From Paenibacillus uliginis N3/975 (GTDB lineage: Bacteria; Bacillota; Bacilli; Paenibacillales; Paenibacillaceae): 63,573 bases of DNA. Every line of letters begins with the position of its first letter. Position 1 is the stretch's first letter. A model generated the notes under the pieces. That model did not search any database. It was not told the DNA's origin and was given only the letters and a program-made list of their open reading frames with translations. The translations under genes were made by a program, and so were the position numbers. The stretch is from NCBI RefSeq assembly GCF_900177425.1, contig NZ_LT840184.1, forward strand, positions 6,233,763 to 6,297,335, in the 5' to 3' direction. Positions 35,282 to 44,283 of the stretch are shown here, piece after piece.

Positions 35282-38200
35282 TTTGTAAATCTCCCTTCCT
35301 GTTGAATGGCTCCTTGGCGGCCTCAAGAAACTGCTCCAGCAGTTCCAACAACTGTTGATCCGAAAGGCCTTTGCCCTTCAGACGGATCAGCATGTTCTGG
35401 CCCTGTTCAAATTGTACACGTCTTTCGAACAGATTTCCAACTTGCGCAAGCTGAGCTGTATTAATTACCTTATCCTGTCCTTCATAAAACTGCAAAAGCA
35501 AATCATCTCCGCGTTGAGAGATAGAGTCTATTCCGTACATCCGTCCGAACACTTTCAGACGCGAAACTGCAAGCAGATTTTGCACCGCCAGTGGCAACTC
35601 TCCGAATCGGTCAAGCAGCTCATCTTCAAGCTCAGCCGCTTCATCGAATGAGGCCACGACTGCCACCTTCTTGTATATCTCAATCTTCTGAATGCTGTCA
35701 TAGATATAATCCGACGGCAAATAAGCATCAATTCCAAGATCAATGGAGGTATTCCAGTCTTGGGAGGGAACTACCTGCTCACCCAACATACTTACTTTAC
35801 GCTTCTGAATTTCTTCGGCCAGCATCTGCGAATACAAATCAAAGCCGACGGAGGCGATAAATCCGTGCTGCTCGGCACCGAGCAGATTTCCCGCTCCGCG
35901 AATGGATAAGTCGCGCATCGCGATTTTGAAGCCGGAGCCGAGCTCCGTGAATTCCTTGATAGACTGGAGGCGCTTTTCAGCTACTTCAGTCAGCACCTTG
36001 TCGCGTTGGTATGTGAAGTAAGCATAAGCAATCCGATTGGAACGACCAACCCGGCCGCGCAGCTGATACAACTGGGACAGTCCCATTTTGTCCGCATCAT
36101 GAACAATCAGGGTGTTCACATTCGGAATGTCTACACCCGTCTCAATAATGCTCGTGCTTACAAGTACGTCGTATTCACCGTCCAAGAAGTCCAAAATGGT
36201 CTTCTCCAGTTCAGTTTCAGACATTTGGCCGTGGCCTACCCCCACCTTAGCCTCTGGAACGAGCATGGAGATTTGGGCAGCCATTTCCTGTATACCCTGT
36301 ACCCGGTTGTAAAGATAATATACTTGTCCTCCGCGCGCCAGCTCCCGCTCAATGGCCTCTCTCACAAGAGTCTGACTGTGCTCAACAACATACGTCTGCA
36401 CCGGAAAACGGTTTTCCGGCGGAGTCTCAATGACAGACAAATCGCGCACACCGAGCATCGACATATGGAGCGTACGCGGAATCGGGGTCGCCGTCAGCGT
36501 CAGCACGTCTACATTCGTCTTGAGGCGCTTTAGCTTTTCCTTGTGGGTTACGCCAAACCGCTGCTCCTCATCGACAATCAGCAGACCCAGATCTTTAAAT
36601 ACGAGATCCTGCGACAAAAGACGGTGCGTTCCGATCAAAATATCGGCCGTTCCCTGCTTCACCTTCTTGATGGTCTCATTCTGTTCCTTACGGCTGCGGA
36701 ACCGGCTCAACACCTGAATGTTGATCGGATAATTGGCAAACCGCTCCCGGAACGTCTCATAATGCTGTTGAGCCAAAATCGTCGTCGGCACAAGTACGGC
36801 CACCTGCTTGCCTTCAATAGCGGCTTTAAAAGCTGCACGGACCGCAACCTCGGTCTTACCGTAACCGACATCGCCACAGAGCAGTCTGTCCATCGGACGG
36901 TTCTGCTCCATATCCTTCTTGATCTCCCCAATGGCCCTGAGCTGATCATGGGTTTCATCATAAGGGAACAAATCCTCGAACTCCTGCTGCTCCGTTGTAT
37001 CCTTCTCAAAGCCGTAGCCGGGTGCGGATTGACGGTCAGCATACAACTTGATCAGATCATCCGCAATGTCCTGAACGGACGAGCGGACCTTGTTCTTAAC
37101 GCGGGTCCATTCATTGCCGCCGAGCTTATAAACCTTCGGCTCCTTATCCTCAGAGCCCACATATTTCTGAATGAGATCAATCTGCTCGATCGGTACGGAC
37201 AGCTTATCGCTTCCGGCATAAAGGATATGCATGTAATCCTTGTGAATGCCGTTGATTTCAAGCGTTCCGATCCCCATATATTTTCCGATACCGTGATTTT
37301 GATGCACGACATAGTCGCCGACCTTGAGCTCCGTGTAACTTTTGATCCGTTCGGCGTTATCCATGTTTTTGTTTGTTTTGCGTGCTTTCCGCTGCTTCTG
37401 AGAGAACATTTCTGCTTCGGTAATAATTGCAGCATGAACCGAAGGCATCTCAAAGCCGTTCTGTAGACTTCCCTCGAGCATTACAGGCTCGTCAATACCG
37501 TAATCGTTAAGAACACGTTTCATCCGATCCATACGGTCCGGTCCGCCGGCCAACATCATGACTTTTACGCCGGTTTTATGCCAGCGTTCCATCTCGGCCT
37601 TAAGCACGTTCATCTGCCCGTGGAAATCCTGCATGCCACGGGTAATAAAGTTGACGATGTTCTGTGGCTGGATTCTTGGAACTTGACGCAAAAATATCGA
37701 AATGAGCAATGTCTGGAACCGATGCTGATACATCACCTCGTCACTGTCGAGCGACAGCGGCAGATCTGGCAAGGACTTGCCGTTTTGCATCAAATGCAAA
37801 TTCCATTCGGCCTCATCTCGCTCAAGCTGCTTGGCCGTTTCAAGAAGACGTGCTGGTTCATCCATAATAAGCAGCGTGTCTTCAGGCATATAATCATATA
37901 AATGCGTTTTTTCCGGATAGAGCAGTGAAATGTATTTGTAAATTTCCGGGAAATAGACACGCTCCCGCAGCATTTCCATCTCACGGTTAATTTCCTCACG
38001 CAATCTAAGCTTTGCCTGCCTGTCAGTCATTCTTTCCAGCTGGGTCTCCAGCATTCTTGAGATGATATCCGCCGCACGGCTCAAACGCTCCGTATCTGCA
38101 ATTATTTCTTTGCAAGGCGTAATAATCACTTCTTTGACCTTATCAATCGAGCGCTGGTCGGAAGGATCAAAAGTACGGATGGAATCAATGTCCTCGTCAA

Positions 38201-38792
38201 ACAGCTCAACTCTAAAAGCAAATGCCGACGTCATTGGATAGAAATCGATAATTCCACCACGCACGCTCATTTCTCCGCGGCTTTCCACTCGCTCCACACG
38301 CTCGTACCCAAGCTCGATCATCCGGCTTAAAAAAGATTCCAGCTCAAGCGTTCCACCATCGTTTAATATAATCCGGGCATCGGCCATTACTTCCGTGGCC
38401 GGCAGCAGACGGCGCACACCGGAAAACGGCGCAACAACAACACCCCGGAAGCCACGTGCACAACGGTGCAGTACATCAATCCGCTGAGCGAGGGTCTCCG
38501 GGCTTGAAACTGCTGATTCCGCTGCCACCAATTCATTGGCCGGATACAGCAGCACCTGGTCTGCAGACAATACCTCCTGAAGGTCATCCGCAATCTTTTG
38601 TGCCGAGAACATATTGTGCGTAATCACCAGCAGCGGACGCTGCTGATTCTGATACAGTGCAGCCATCAAGATTTGCCGGGACGAGCCGGACAGACCTGAG
38701 ATCAGCTGTTCTCTCATGCCGGCCGATGTGCCAGCCGCAATGGACTTAAAGTCCGAATCTTCCGAAAAGACGTCTATAAGTGCTTGTAACAA
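35265..38792 (-). CDS. mfd: Transcription-repair coupling factor Mfd
   Basis: Mfd removes RNA polymerase stalled at lesions and recruits UvrA. The protein (about 1175 residues) has the UvrB-like N-terminal module and the RNAP-interacting domain LKVGDYVVHQNHGIGKYMGI. The translocase motifs are GDVGYGKTEVAVRAAF (Walker A), a DEEQRFG box and TATPIPRTLHMSM; the C-terminal TRCF domain follows. I favour a TTG start at 38792, with AGAGAGGTG upstream, giving MLQALIDVFSE; the frame continues to 38861 without an RBS. Confidence 0.96.
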   Translation of the reverse strand: MLQALIDVFSEDSDFKSIAAGTSAGMREQLISGLSGSSRQILMAALYQNQQRPLLVITHNMFSAQKIADDLQEVLSADQVLLYPANELVAAESAVSSPETLAQRIDVLHRCARGFRGVVVAPFSGVRRLLPATEVMADARIILNDGGTLELESFLSRMIELGYERVERVESRGEMSVRGGIIDFYPMTSAFAFRVELFDEDIDSIRTFDPSDQRSIDKVKEVIITPCKEIIADTERLSRAADIISRMLETQLERMTDRQAKLRLREEINREMEMLRERVYFPEIYKYISLLYPEKTHLYDYMPEDTLLIMDEPARLLETAKQLERDEAEWNLHLMQNGKSLPDLPLSLDSDEVMYQHRFQTLLISIFLRQVPRIQPQNIVNFITRGMQDFHGQMNVLKAEMERWHKTGVKVMMLAGGPDRMDRMKRVLNDYGIDEPVMLEGSLQNGFEMPSVHAAIITEAEMFSQKQRKARKTNKNMDNAERIKSYTELKVGDYVVHQNHGIGKYMGIGTLEINGIHKDYMHILYAGSDKLSVPIEQIDLIQKYVGSEDKEPKVYKLGGNEWTRVKNKVRSSVQDIADDLIKLYADRQSAPGYGFEKDTTEQQEFEDLFPYDETHDQLRAIGEIKKDMEQNRPMDRLLCGDVGYGKTEVAVRAAFKAAIEGKQVAVLVPTTILAQQHYETFRERFANYPINIQVLSRFRSRKEQNETIKKVKQGTADILIGTHRLLSQDLVFKDLGLLIVDEEQRFGVTHKEKLKRLKTNVDVLTLTATPIPRTLHMSMLGVRDLSVIETPPENRFPVQTYVVEHSQTLVREAIERELARGGQVYYLYNRVQGIQEMAAQISMLVPEAKVGVGHGQMSETELEKTILDFLDGEYDVLVSTSIIETGVDIPNVNTLIVHDADKMGLSQLYQLRGRVGRSNRIAYAYFTYQRDKVLTEVAEKRLQSIKEFTELGSGFKIAMRDLSIRGAGNLLGAEQHGFIASVGFDLYSQMLAEEIQKRKVSMLGEQVVPSQDWNTSIDLGIDAYLPSDYIYDSIQKIEIYKKVAVVASFDEAAELEDELLDRFGELPLAVQNLLAVSRLKVFGRMYGIDSISQRGDDLLLQFYEGQDKVINTAQLAQVGNLFERRVQFEQGQNMLIRLKGKGLSDQQLLELLEQFLEAAKEPFNRKGDLQNAVKK

Positions 38793-38843
38793 AAGGGGCA
38801 CCTCTCTTATGCAAACGAATGAATTTATGGGAAATGTGTAATC

Positions 38844-38873
38844 GAAAAGAAGCCTCAGCAAACTGCCAAGGCT
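38844..38873 (-). terminator. Possible terminator between fin and mfd
   Basis: On the minus strand AGCCTTGGCA pairs fully with TGCTGAGGCT (two G-U pairs) around a three-base loop, followed by TCTTTTC. It lies 75 bp after fin and before mfd and could reduce read-through. Confidence 0.5.
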
Positions 38874-38947
38874 AAAGCGCGGCCTCTGTTAACCGCGTTG
38901 CGTCCGTCTTACGTTACATCATGTGACTGATTTTCAAAAATGATATC

Positions 38948-39178
38948 TTACTGAAGAGGATTGGCCAACAGACTGAGCTCCGGATGAGTTTCCAGTGCTT
39001 CCCTGCAATGATCGCAGGTTACTCGTACGGTAACATCTCCGTTAAAATCATACGCTATTATATCCTTGCGTTCCTCGGGGGTCAAGGAATCGAATCCAAG
39101 CTGAGACTCTGAAATCTCGCTCGATTCAATCCGGCCCTGAAATGTCCGGCAGTGTCTGCAGGTATAATTTATCGCCAT
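38948..39178 (-). CDS. fin: Anti-sigma-F factor Fin (YabK)
   Basis: Fin is a forespore protein that inhibits sigma-F so that sigma-G can take over. The 76-residue product has two CxxC zinc-ribbon pairs (CRHC near residue 7 and CDHC near 56) and GFDSLTPEERKDII. Position between pth and mfd matches yabK. The second of two adjacent ATGs (39178) fits the AGGAGG better. Confidence 0.9.
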   Translation of the reverse strand: MAINYTCRHCRTFQGRIESSEISESQLGFDSLTPEERKDIIAYDFNGDVTVRVTCDHCREALETHPELSLLANPLQ

Positions 39179-39304
39179 CATATGCCTCCTGAAGGTCTTT
39201 TATACCTTCAGTATGCCCGGCTTAAGGCTCTTTCAGACAGCCTGTCCTGCGGACGCTTTCTCGCCATTTAACTGGCGAGGCCAATGAGGCGGCGGATACG
39301 ATAG

Positions 39305-39865
39305 CTAACCGTTAAATTTTTGCATCGTCTGTTCAAAAGTATGGTCCAGACTGTATTCGAGAGAATCACAGGTTGTATCTATCATACTTTTTAACAGGTC
39401 ACGTTCATTTTTAGGGAAATTCCCCAGCACATAATCAACTACAGCAAATCCCGGTTCGGGGCGTGATATCCCCATTCTTACCCGATTAAATGTTTGGGTT
39501 CCTGTATGCTGAATAATCGATTTGATGCCGTTATGTCCGCCTGCGCTGCCTTGGTATCTCAGACGAATTTTTCCAACGGTAGTGTCTAGGTCGTCATATA
39601 CAACAATCATATCTTCCAAATCGACTTTATAGTAATCCATAAACGCACGTACAGCTTCCCCTGACAGATTCATAAATGTCATTGGTTTAATCAAAACGGT
39701 CTTCTTGCCTCCGATGAAGCCTTCTGCGATCACCGATTTGCATTTGCTGTTATTAAATTTCATCCCATGACGCTCCGCCAAGGCATCAAGTGCCATAAAC
39801 CCAACATTGTGGCGCGTCTTCTCATAAGCTGGACCAGGGTTGCCCAATCCGACAATCCATTTCAT
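39305..39865 (-). CDS. pth: Peptidyl-tRNA hydrolase
   Basis: Pth (SpoVC in B. subtilis) recycles peptidyl-tRNA that drops off ribosomes. The 187-residue protein has GLGNPGPAYEKTRHNVGFMALD with the catalytic His, the KPMTFMNLSGEAV segment and the signature YDDLDTTVGKIRLRYQGSAGGHNGI. I use the ATG at 39865; upstream in-frame starts give a non-family extension. Confidence 0.96.
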   Translation of the reverse strand: MKWIVGLGNPGPAYEKTRHNVGFMALDALAERHGMKFNNSKCKSVIAEGFIGGKKTVLIKPMTFMNLSGEAVRAFMDYYKVDLEDMIVVYDDLDTTVGKIRLRYQGSAGGHNGIKSIIQHTGTQTFNRVRMGISRPEPGFAVVDYVLGNFPKNERDLLKSMIDTTCDSLEYSLDHTFEQTMQKFNG

Positions 39866-40009
39866 TTCAGTATAATTCCTTTCCGTAATTTTACTTTCTT
39901 CTTTGCAGCTTTCTGAGTACAATATGAACAACACAATCATTCGGGGCAACGCAGCTTGCGCTAATCAGACCCCTTAATCTATACCCTCACATAAGAAGGT
40001 GGACCAGCA

Positions 40010-40210
40010 TTGAAAAATTATGAACAGAGATTGACGCATCATAGCCACTTTCAATACCACATGAAGCACGCAATCCCGGTGCAGGTGTACGAGCAGGGAT
40101 GTCATATGGAAGTTGGCCTTATCACGGCTGTTGACGCTCATTTTGTGGAAGTCGAAGGAACTTTGTATAACCGAAGCTCTTTTACCTTCATCTCACGTCC
40201 TGGGTACTGA
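40010..40210 (+). CDS. Small orphan protein between pth and prs
   Basis: This 66-residue product is on the opposite strand from its neighbours. The TTG start at 40010 is preceded by AAGGTGG at seven bases, good evidence that it is translated. The protein is His/Tyr-rich at the N-terminus (LTHHSHFQYHMKHAIPV) and has a beta-rich core (VGLITAVDAHFVEVEGTLYNRSSFTFISRPG) reminiscent of small SH3-like barrels. I do not recognise the family. It sits where B. subtilis has ctc (ribosomal protein L25-like), which is absent here. It is convergent with prs. Confidence 0.65.
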   Translation: MKNYEQRLTHHSHFQYHMKHAIPVQVYEQGCHMEVGLITAVDAHFVEVEGTLYNRSSFTFISRPGY

Positions 40211-40287
40211 TGTCCCGCAAGCATAATTGTAAACGGTTTCTCTAGCTGTTATCTATCATCTCTATCAAAATGCCGCTATAGCCGACA

Positions 40288-40322
40288 AGGGTTACATTTC
40301 CTGAAGAAGGAAACGTAACCCT
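40288..40322. terminator. Strong hairpin between orphan gene and prs
   Basis: AGGGTTACATTTCC and GGAAACGTAACCCT form a 14-bp stem with a seven-base loop, just after the prs stop and downstream of the convergent orphan. There is no T-tract on either strand, so efficiency as an intrinsic terminator is doubtful; it may protect mRNA 3' ends. Confidence 0.5.
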
Positions 40323-40339
40323 GTAAGTTATAGCAAATA

Positions 40340-41293
40340 TTATTCAATCTCGAACAGCTTGCTGATGGACAATTCTTCATGGACACGAATAATCGCTTCA
40401 CCCATGAGTGGAGCAACTGACAATACCGTCAGCTTGCTGCTCGGATTATCATGTGTAATCGGAATTGTGTCCGTCACAATAACCTCCTTAAGCGGGGAAT
40501 TTTCCAGTCTCTCCATCGCTGGACCGGAAAGTACCGGATGTGTACAGCATGCGTATACTTCTTTTACGCCGCCTTCCATCAATGCGTTTGCGCCGAGGCA
40601 AATCGTTCCAGCCGTATCGATGATATCATCGATCAGGATCGCCGTTTTGCCCTCGATATTTCCGATAATATTCATGACTTCACTAACGTTCGGTTCTGGA
40701 CGTCGTTTATCAATGATCGCAAGTGGAGCATTCAGGAAGTCAGCTAGCTTTCTGGCACGAACTACACCACCATGGTCTGGTGATACGACCACCGGGTTCT
40801 CAATTTGCTTCGAACGGAAATATTGAGCAATGATCGGAACACCGAGAAGATGGTCAACCGGAATATCGAAGAAGCCTTGAATCTGCATCGCGTGCAAATC
40901 CATGGTGATGACTCGATGGGCGCCGGCCTTTTCAATAAGATTTGCAACCAGTTTCGCGGTGATCGGATCCCGGGAACGCGCTTTACGGTCCTGACGAGCA
41001 TATCCATAATATGGAATAACCACATTGATGCTCTTCGCGGATGCACGCTTCAGTGCGTCAACCATAACCAAAAGCTCCATCAGGTTATCATTGACCGGTC
41101 CACAGGTAGACTGCACGATATATACATGACAGCCGCGGACGCTTTCGGAGAGCTTTACTTGGATCTCACCATCGCTAAAGCTTGTTGTATGGGACTCCCC
41201 CATCGGAATTCCGATATAATCGGCAATTTGATGGGCTAGCTTTGGGTTGGAATTACAAGTGAAAATTTTCAATTTAGAATCAAGATAAGTCAT
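40340..41293 (-). CDS. prs: Ribose-phosphate pyrophosphokinase
   Basis: Prs makes PRPP from ribose-5-phosphate and ATP, feeding purine, pyrimidine, NAD, His and Trp synthesis. The 317-residue protein has YYGYARQDRKARSRDPITAKL near residue 95, the class I signature DLHAMQIQGFFDIPVDHL near 131 and the PRPP loop ILIDDIIDTAGTI near 217. A GGAGGG RBS precedes the ATG. It follows glmU by 78 bp, as in B. subtilis. Confidence 0.97.
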   Translation of the reverse strand: MTYLDSKLKIFTCNSNPKLAHQIADYIGIPMGESHTTSFSDGEIQVKLSESVRGCHVYIVQSTCGPVNDNLMELLVMVDALKRASAKSINVVIPYYGYARQDRKARSRDPITAKLVANLIEKAGAHRVITMDLHAMQIQGFFDIPVDHLLGVPIIAQYFRSKQIENPVVVSPDHGGVVRARKLADFLNAPLAIIDKRRPEPNVSEVMNIIGNIEGKTAILIDDIIDTAGTICLGANALMEGGVKEVYACCTHPVLSGPAMERLENSPLKEVIVTDTIPITHDNPSSKLTVLSVAPLMGEAIIRVHEELSISKLFEIE

Positions 41294-41371
41294 AGAATAG
41301 AAACCCTCCGTGCTGGTTCATTGAAATTAGGCTGCCCGATCACCGCTTCTTCGCTTAAGGGAGGACAGCAA

Positions 41372-42772
41372 TTATGATTGTGACTGACTGTTCTTCTTTG
41401 CTTTTGCGTGTGCCCGGATTTTTTCAGCGTAACCGGGCTTATTTTCCTGCCGCTGTCTTGCTATTGCCAAATCGTTCTCCGGTACGGATTGAGTGATGGT
41501 GGAGCCAGCTACGATAAACGCGCCTTTACCAACCTTAACCGGCGCAATCAAATTAACGTTGCTGCCAACAAAAGCATCATCCTCAATTTCGGTAACGAAT
41601 TTATTATAACCATCATAGTTCACCGTTATCGCACCACAACCAACATTAACGTTCTTGCCGACTTTTGCATCTCCAATATAACTCAAGTGGGACACTTTTG
41701 ATCCGTTATCAATCGTTGAGTTTTTCACTTCAACGAAGTCGCCGACCTTCACGTGCTCACCCAGTTTGGAACCAGGACGCAAATAAGCGAACGGCCCTAC
41801 GGTTGAGCTCTCGCCAACTTCGGCTTGGCAGAGAACTGAATATTTTACAGACACTCCATCCGCGATAACCGAATCTTCGATTTCACTGTTAGGTCCGATC
41901 TCACACTCCCCGCCGATAACGGTATTACCTTTTAATATTGTACCCGGATATAGAACCGTGTCTGCGCCTATCGTCACATCGGCTCCAATATATGTGGAAG
42001 CAGGATCAATTATCGTTACCCCGTTCAGCATATGACGACGTGTTATACGCTCCCTCATATAGCCCTCAGCTTGCGACAAGGCCAGGCGGTCGTTAACTCC
42101 GATGGATTCGGCTTGATCGTCAGTTTGATAAGCCAGTACCGTTTCGCCGGCTTGTTTCATGATACCGATGACATCGGTTAAATAATATTCTTGCTGCGCG
42201 TTTTGGTTCGTTACTTTTTCCAGCGCGTCAAACAGCTTAGCATTGTCAAAACAATACGTACCTGTATTAATCTCACACACAGCGTCTTCCTCAGGACTAC
42301 AGTCCTTCTGCTCCACTATTCGCAGCACATTGCCTTCTTCGCCCCGGATAACCCGTCCATAGCCTTTAGGGTTGTCCATATGAGCCGTCAGCACGGTTGC
42401 GGCAGCTTTGCTGTTCTCGTGCAGCTCCAGCAAGCCTTCCAGTGTCTCAGGTGTGACTAGCGGTGTGTCTCCGCAAATGACGATCGTCGAACCTTGTTCA
42501 CTGCCTAGAAGATCTTTTGCCTGTTTCACGGCATGGCCGGTTCCAAGCTGTTCTTCTTGCAGCACATATTCCGCCGCATCTCCCAGATAAGAACGAACTG
42601 TTTCCGCTCCATGGCCAACAACCACAACACTGCGTTCGCAGCGTACCTGATCAACCGTTCGCAATACATGACCCACCATCGGTTTCCCACAGACGGGGTG
42701 AAGCACTTTATATAGTTTCGATTTCATTCGTTTGCCCTGCCCAGCGGCGAGGACAATAGCCAATCTTTTCAA
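41372..42772 (-). CDS. glmU: Bifunctional UDP-N-acetylglucosamine pyrophosphorylase / glucosamine-1-phosphate acetyltransferase
   Basis: GlmU makes UDP-GlcNAc for peptidoglycan and teichoic acid. The 466-residue enzyme has the nucleotidyltransferase signature LAAGQGKRMKSKLYKVLHPV at the N-terminus. The C-terminal half is a left-handed beta-helix of hexapeptide repeats (from about 255) containing PFAYLRPGSKLGEHVKVGDF and HLSYIGDAKVG. The start is a TTG at 42772, with GGAGG eight bases upstream. Confidence 0.97.
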   Translation of the reverse strand: MKRLAIVLAAGQGKRMKSKLYKVLHPVCGKPMVGHVLRTVDQVRCERSVVVVGHGAETVRSYLGDAAEYVLQEEQLGTGHAVKQAKDLLGSEQGSTIVICGDTPLVTPETLEGLLELHENSKAAATVLTAHMDNPKGYGRVIRGEEGNVLRIVEQKDCSPEEDAVCEINTGTYCFDNAKLFDALEKVTNQNAQQEYYLTDVIGIMKQAGETVLAYQTDDQAESIGVNDRLALSQAEGYMRERITRRHMLNGVTIIDPASTYIGADVTIGADTVLYPGTILKGNTVIGGECEIGPNSEIEDSVIADGVSVKYSVLCQAEVGESSTVGPFAYLRPGSKLGEHVKVGDFVEVKNSTIDNGSKVSHLSYIGDAKVGKNVNVGCGAITVNYDGYNKFVTEIEDDAFVGSNVNLIAPVKVGKGAFIVAGSTITQSVPENDLAIARQRQENKPGYAEKIRAHAKAKKNSQSQS

Positions 42773-42822
42773 GGGCCCTGCCTCCTCCTCTTGAACTCAC
42801 TACTGAATATATCTCATTCTAG

Positions 42823-42861
42823 AAAAAAAGAAAAGAGAGCCATGAGTATGGCTCTCTTTTC
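42823..42861 (-). terminator. spoVG terminator
   Basis: On the minus strand a perfect AAAAGAGAGCCAT/ATGGCTCTCTTTT stem is followed by a T-rich run. It lies between spoVG and glmU. Confidence 0.9.
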
Positions 42862-42882
42862 CTTGAACCCCAATTATGAATC

Positions 42883-43167
42883 TTAAGCGCCTTCTTCAAT
42901 GACTTCTTCTTCAGTAGCAGCACGTTCGTACTCAGCCAATACAGCGGACTGAATCTTCTCGCGGGTACCGGAAGAAATCGGATGGGCAATGTCGCGGAAC
43001 TCTCCGTCAGGAGTGCGTTTGCTCGGCATTGCAACAAACATTCCATTGTTTCCGTCGATAACGCGAATGTCGTGAACGACAAATTCATTATCGATGGTAA
43101 TGGATGCGATTGCTTTCATTCTCCCCTCAGAGTTAACACGGCGGAGTCTGACATCCGTAATTTGCAT
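42883..43167 (-). CDS. spoVG: SpoVG, septation and stage V regulator
   Basis: The 94-residue nucleic-acid-binding protein begins MQITDVRLRRVNSEGRMKA and contains FVAMPSKRTPDGEFRDIAHPI, the conserved SpoVG core, then a variable acidic tail. In Bacillus it affects septation and sporulation. Its promoter is a sigma-H-type sequence, as in B. subtilis. AAAAGGTGG precedes the ATG. Confidence 0.97.
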   Translation of the reverse strand: MQITDVRLRRVNSEGRMKAIASITIDNEFVVHDIRVIDGNNGMFVAMPSKRTPDGEFRDIAHPISSGTREKIQSAVLAEYERAATEEEVIEEGA

Positions 43168-43207
43168 ATGTGTTCACCACCTTTTTCCATCAGAGACTTG
43201 GTGTATA

Positions 43208-43232
43208 ATTCCACATAGCAAACCGAATTCCT
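43208..43232 (-). promoter_or_regulatory. Sigma-H-type promoter of spoVG
   Basis: On the minus strand AGGAATT (43226-43232) and GGAAT (43208-43212) are 13 bp apart, matching the sigma-H pattern (AGGAwwT, then GAAT). spoVG is the classical sigma-H gene in B. subtilis. Confidence 0.7.
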
Positions 43233-43350
43233 TCTTTTTAATTGTATAAAATGTCCTAAATTCAGGAATTTTTTTTAGAATGTGATATTTTCGACAGACT
43301 TCGTGCCCATTCGCTTGAAAACGCTATTATATCGACAAATACCGCCAGTC

Positions 43351-44178
43351 CTATTTTTCGAAATAATTTCCAGGATTTACGGTGATCATCTTACTCTTGG
43401 AATCCACATCCGAGAGACGAGCCAGAGAAATGTAGTCCTGCAGTAGTCGTTCCTCCGACTCAACCGCACCTGATTCCAAAAGCACTCCGACTCCTGCCAC
43501 TTCCGCATTGAATTCAGCAAGCAGATCCACCATTCCCTGGATTGTGCCGCCAGCCTTCATAAAGTCATCCACAATAAGAACGCGTGAGCGTTCTTTGAGC
43601 GCCCTGCGAGAGAGGGACATCGTATGAATGCTCTTATGAGATCCGGAGACGTAGTTGATGCTCACAGCCGAGCCTTCAGTCACCTGATGATCACGGCGTA
43701 CAAGAACGACCGGCAGATTCAGTTGAGCGGCTGTCGCATAGGCAAGTGGGATTCCTTTCGTCTCGACCGTCATGACGACATCAATGTCACAGTCCGCAAA
43801 GACGGTTGCGAATATTTTGCCAGCTTCGTTCATCAGGGAGGGCTCTCCCAGAAGGTCAGACATATATAGATAGCCGCCAGGCAGTATCCGGTCGGACTGC
43901 TGCAGCTTATGGCACAATTCTTGGGCAAAAGAGAGTGCGTGGTCCTTCCGCAGCTTTGGAATGTACTTCACACCCCCGGCTGCTCCGGCAAGCGTCTGCA
44001 GCTCGCCCATTCCTTCGTCTTCAAACACTTCCTTGATAATCGCCAAGTCCTCACTTATGGAGGATTTGGCTGCTCCGTAACGTTCAGCGAACGTAGTCAG
44101 CGAAATCAAAGTATGCGGTTCAGACAATAAATATTGGGTCATGTCGACCAATCGTTCGCTTCGTTTTAATTTTTTCAC
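43351..44178 (-). CDS. purR: Pur operon repressor PurR
   Basis: PurR represses purine genes; PRPP relieves binding. The 275-residue protein joins an N-terminal winged helix (residues 1-73, including TTFAERYGAAKSSISEDLAII) to a phosphoribosyltransferase-type domain with the PRPP motif VLIVDDFMKAGGTIQG near 200. It starts with a GTG at 44178 after GAGGAA. The ridA gene (yabJ) that follows purR in B. subtilis is absent; spoVG follows directly. Confidence 0.96.
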   Translation of the reverse strand: MKKLKRSERLVDMTQYLLSEPHTLISLTTFAERYGAAKSSISEDLAIIKEVFEDEGMGELQTLAGAAGGVKYIPKLRKDHALSFAQELCHKLQQSDRILPGGYLYMSDLLGEPSLMNEAGKIFATVFADCDIDVVMTVETKGIPLAYATAAQLNLPVVLVRRDHQVTEGSAVSINYVSGSHKSIHTMSLSRRALKERSRVLIVDDFMKAGGTIQGMVDLLAEFNAEVAGVGVLLESGAVESEERLLQDYISLARLSDVDSKSKMITVNPGNYFEK

Positions 44179-44283
44179 ATGAGTTCCTCGCTAAATCCGA
44201 ATATTATATTGTAAATATACCACTTTTGTACGTCTTTCCACAAGGTCAGAAGTTCCTAACCTGGTAATCAGCTCTTGATATTG

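Noticed and set aside
36543..37466. 307-codon plus-strand open frame inside mfd
   Set aside because: It is a shadow of the mfd coding sequence, whose conserved motifs cover the same bases on the minus strand.
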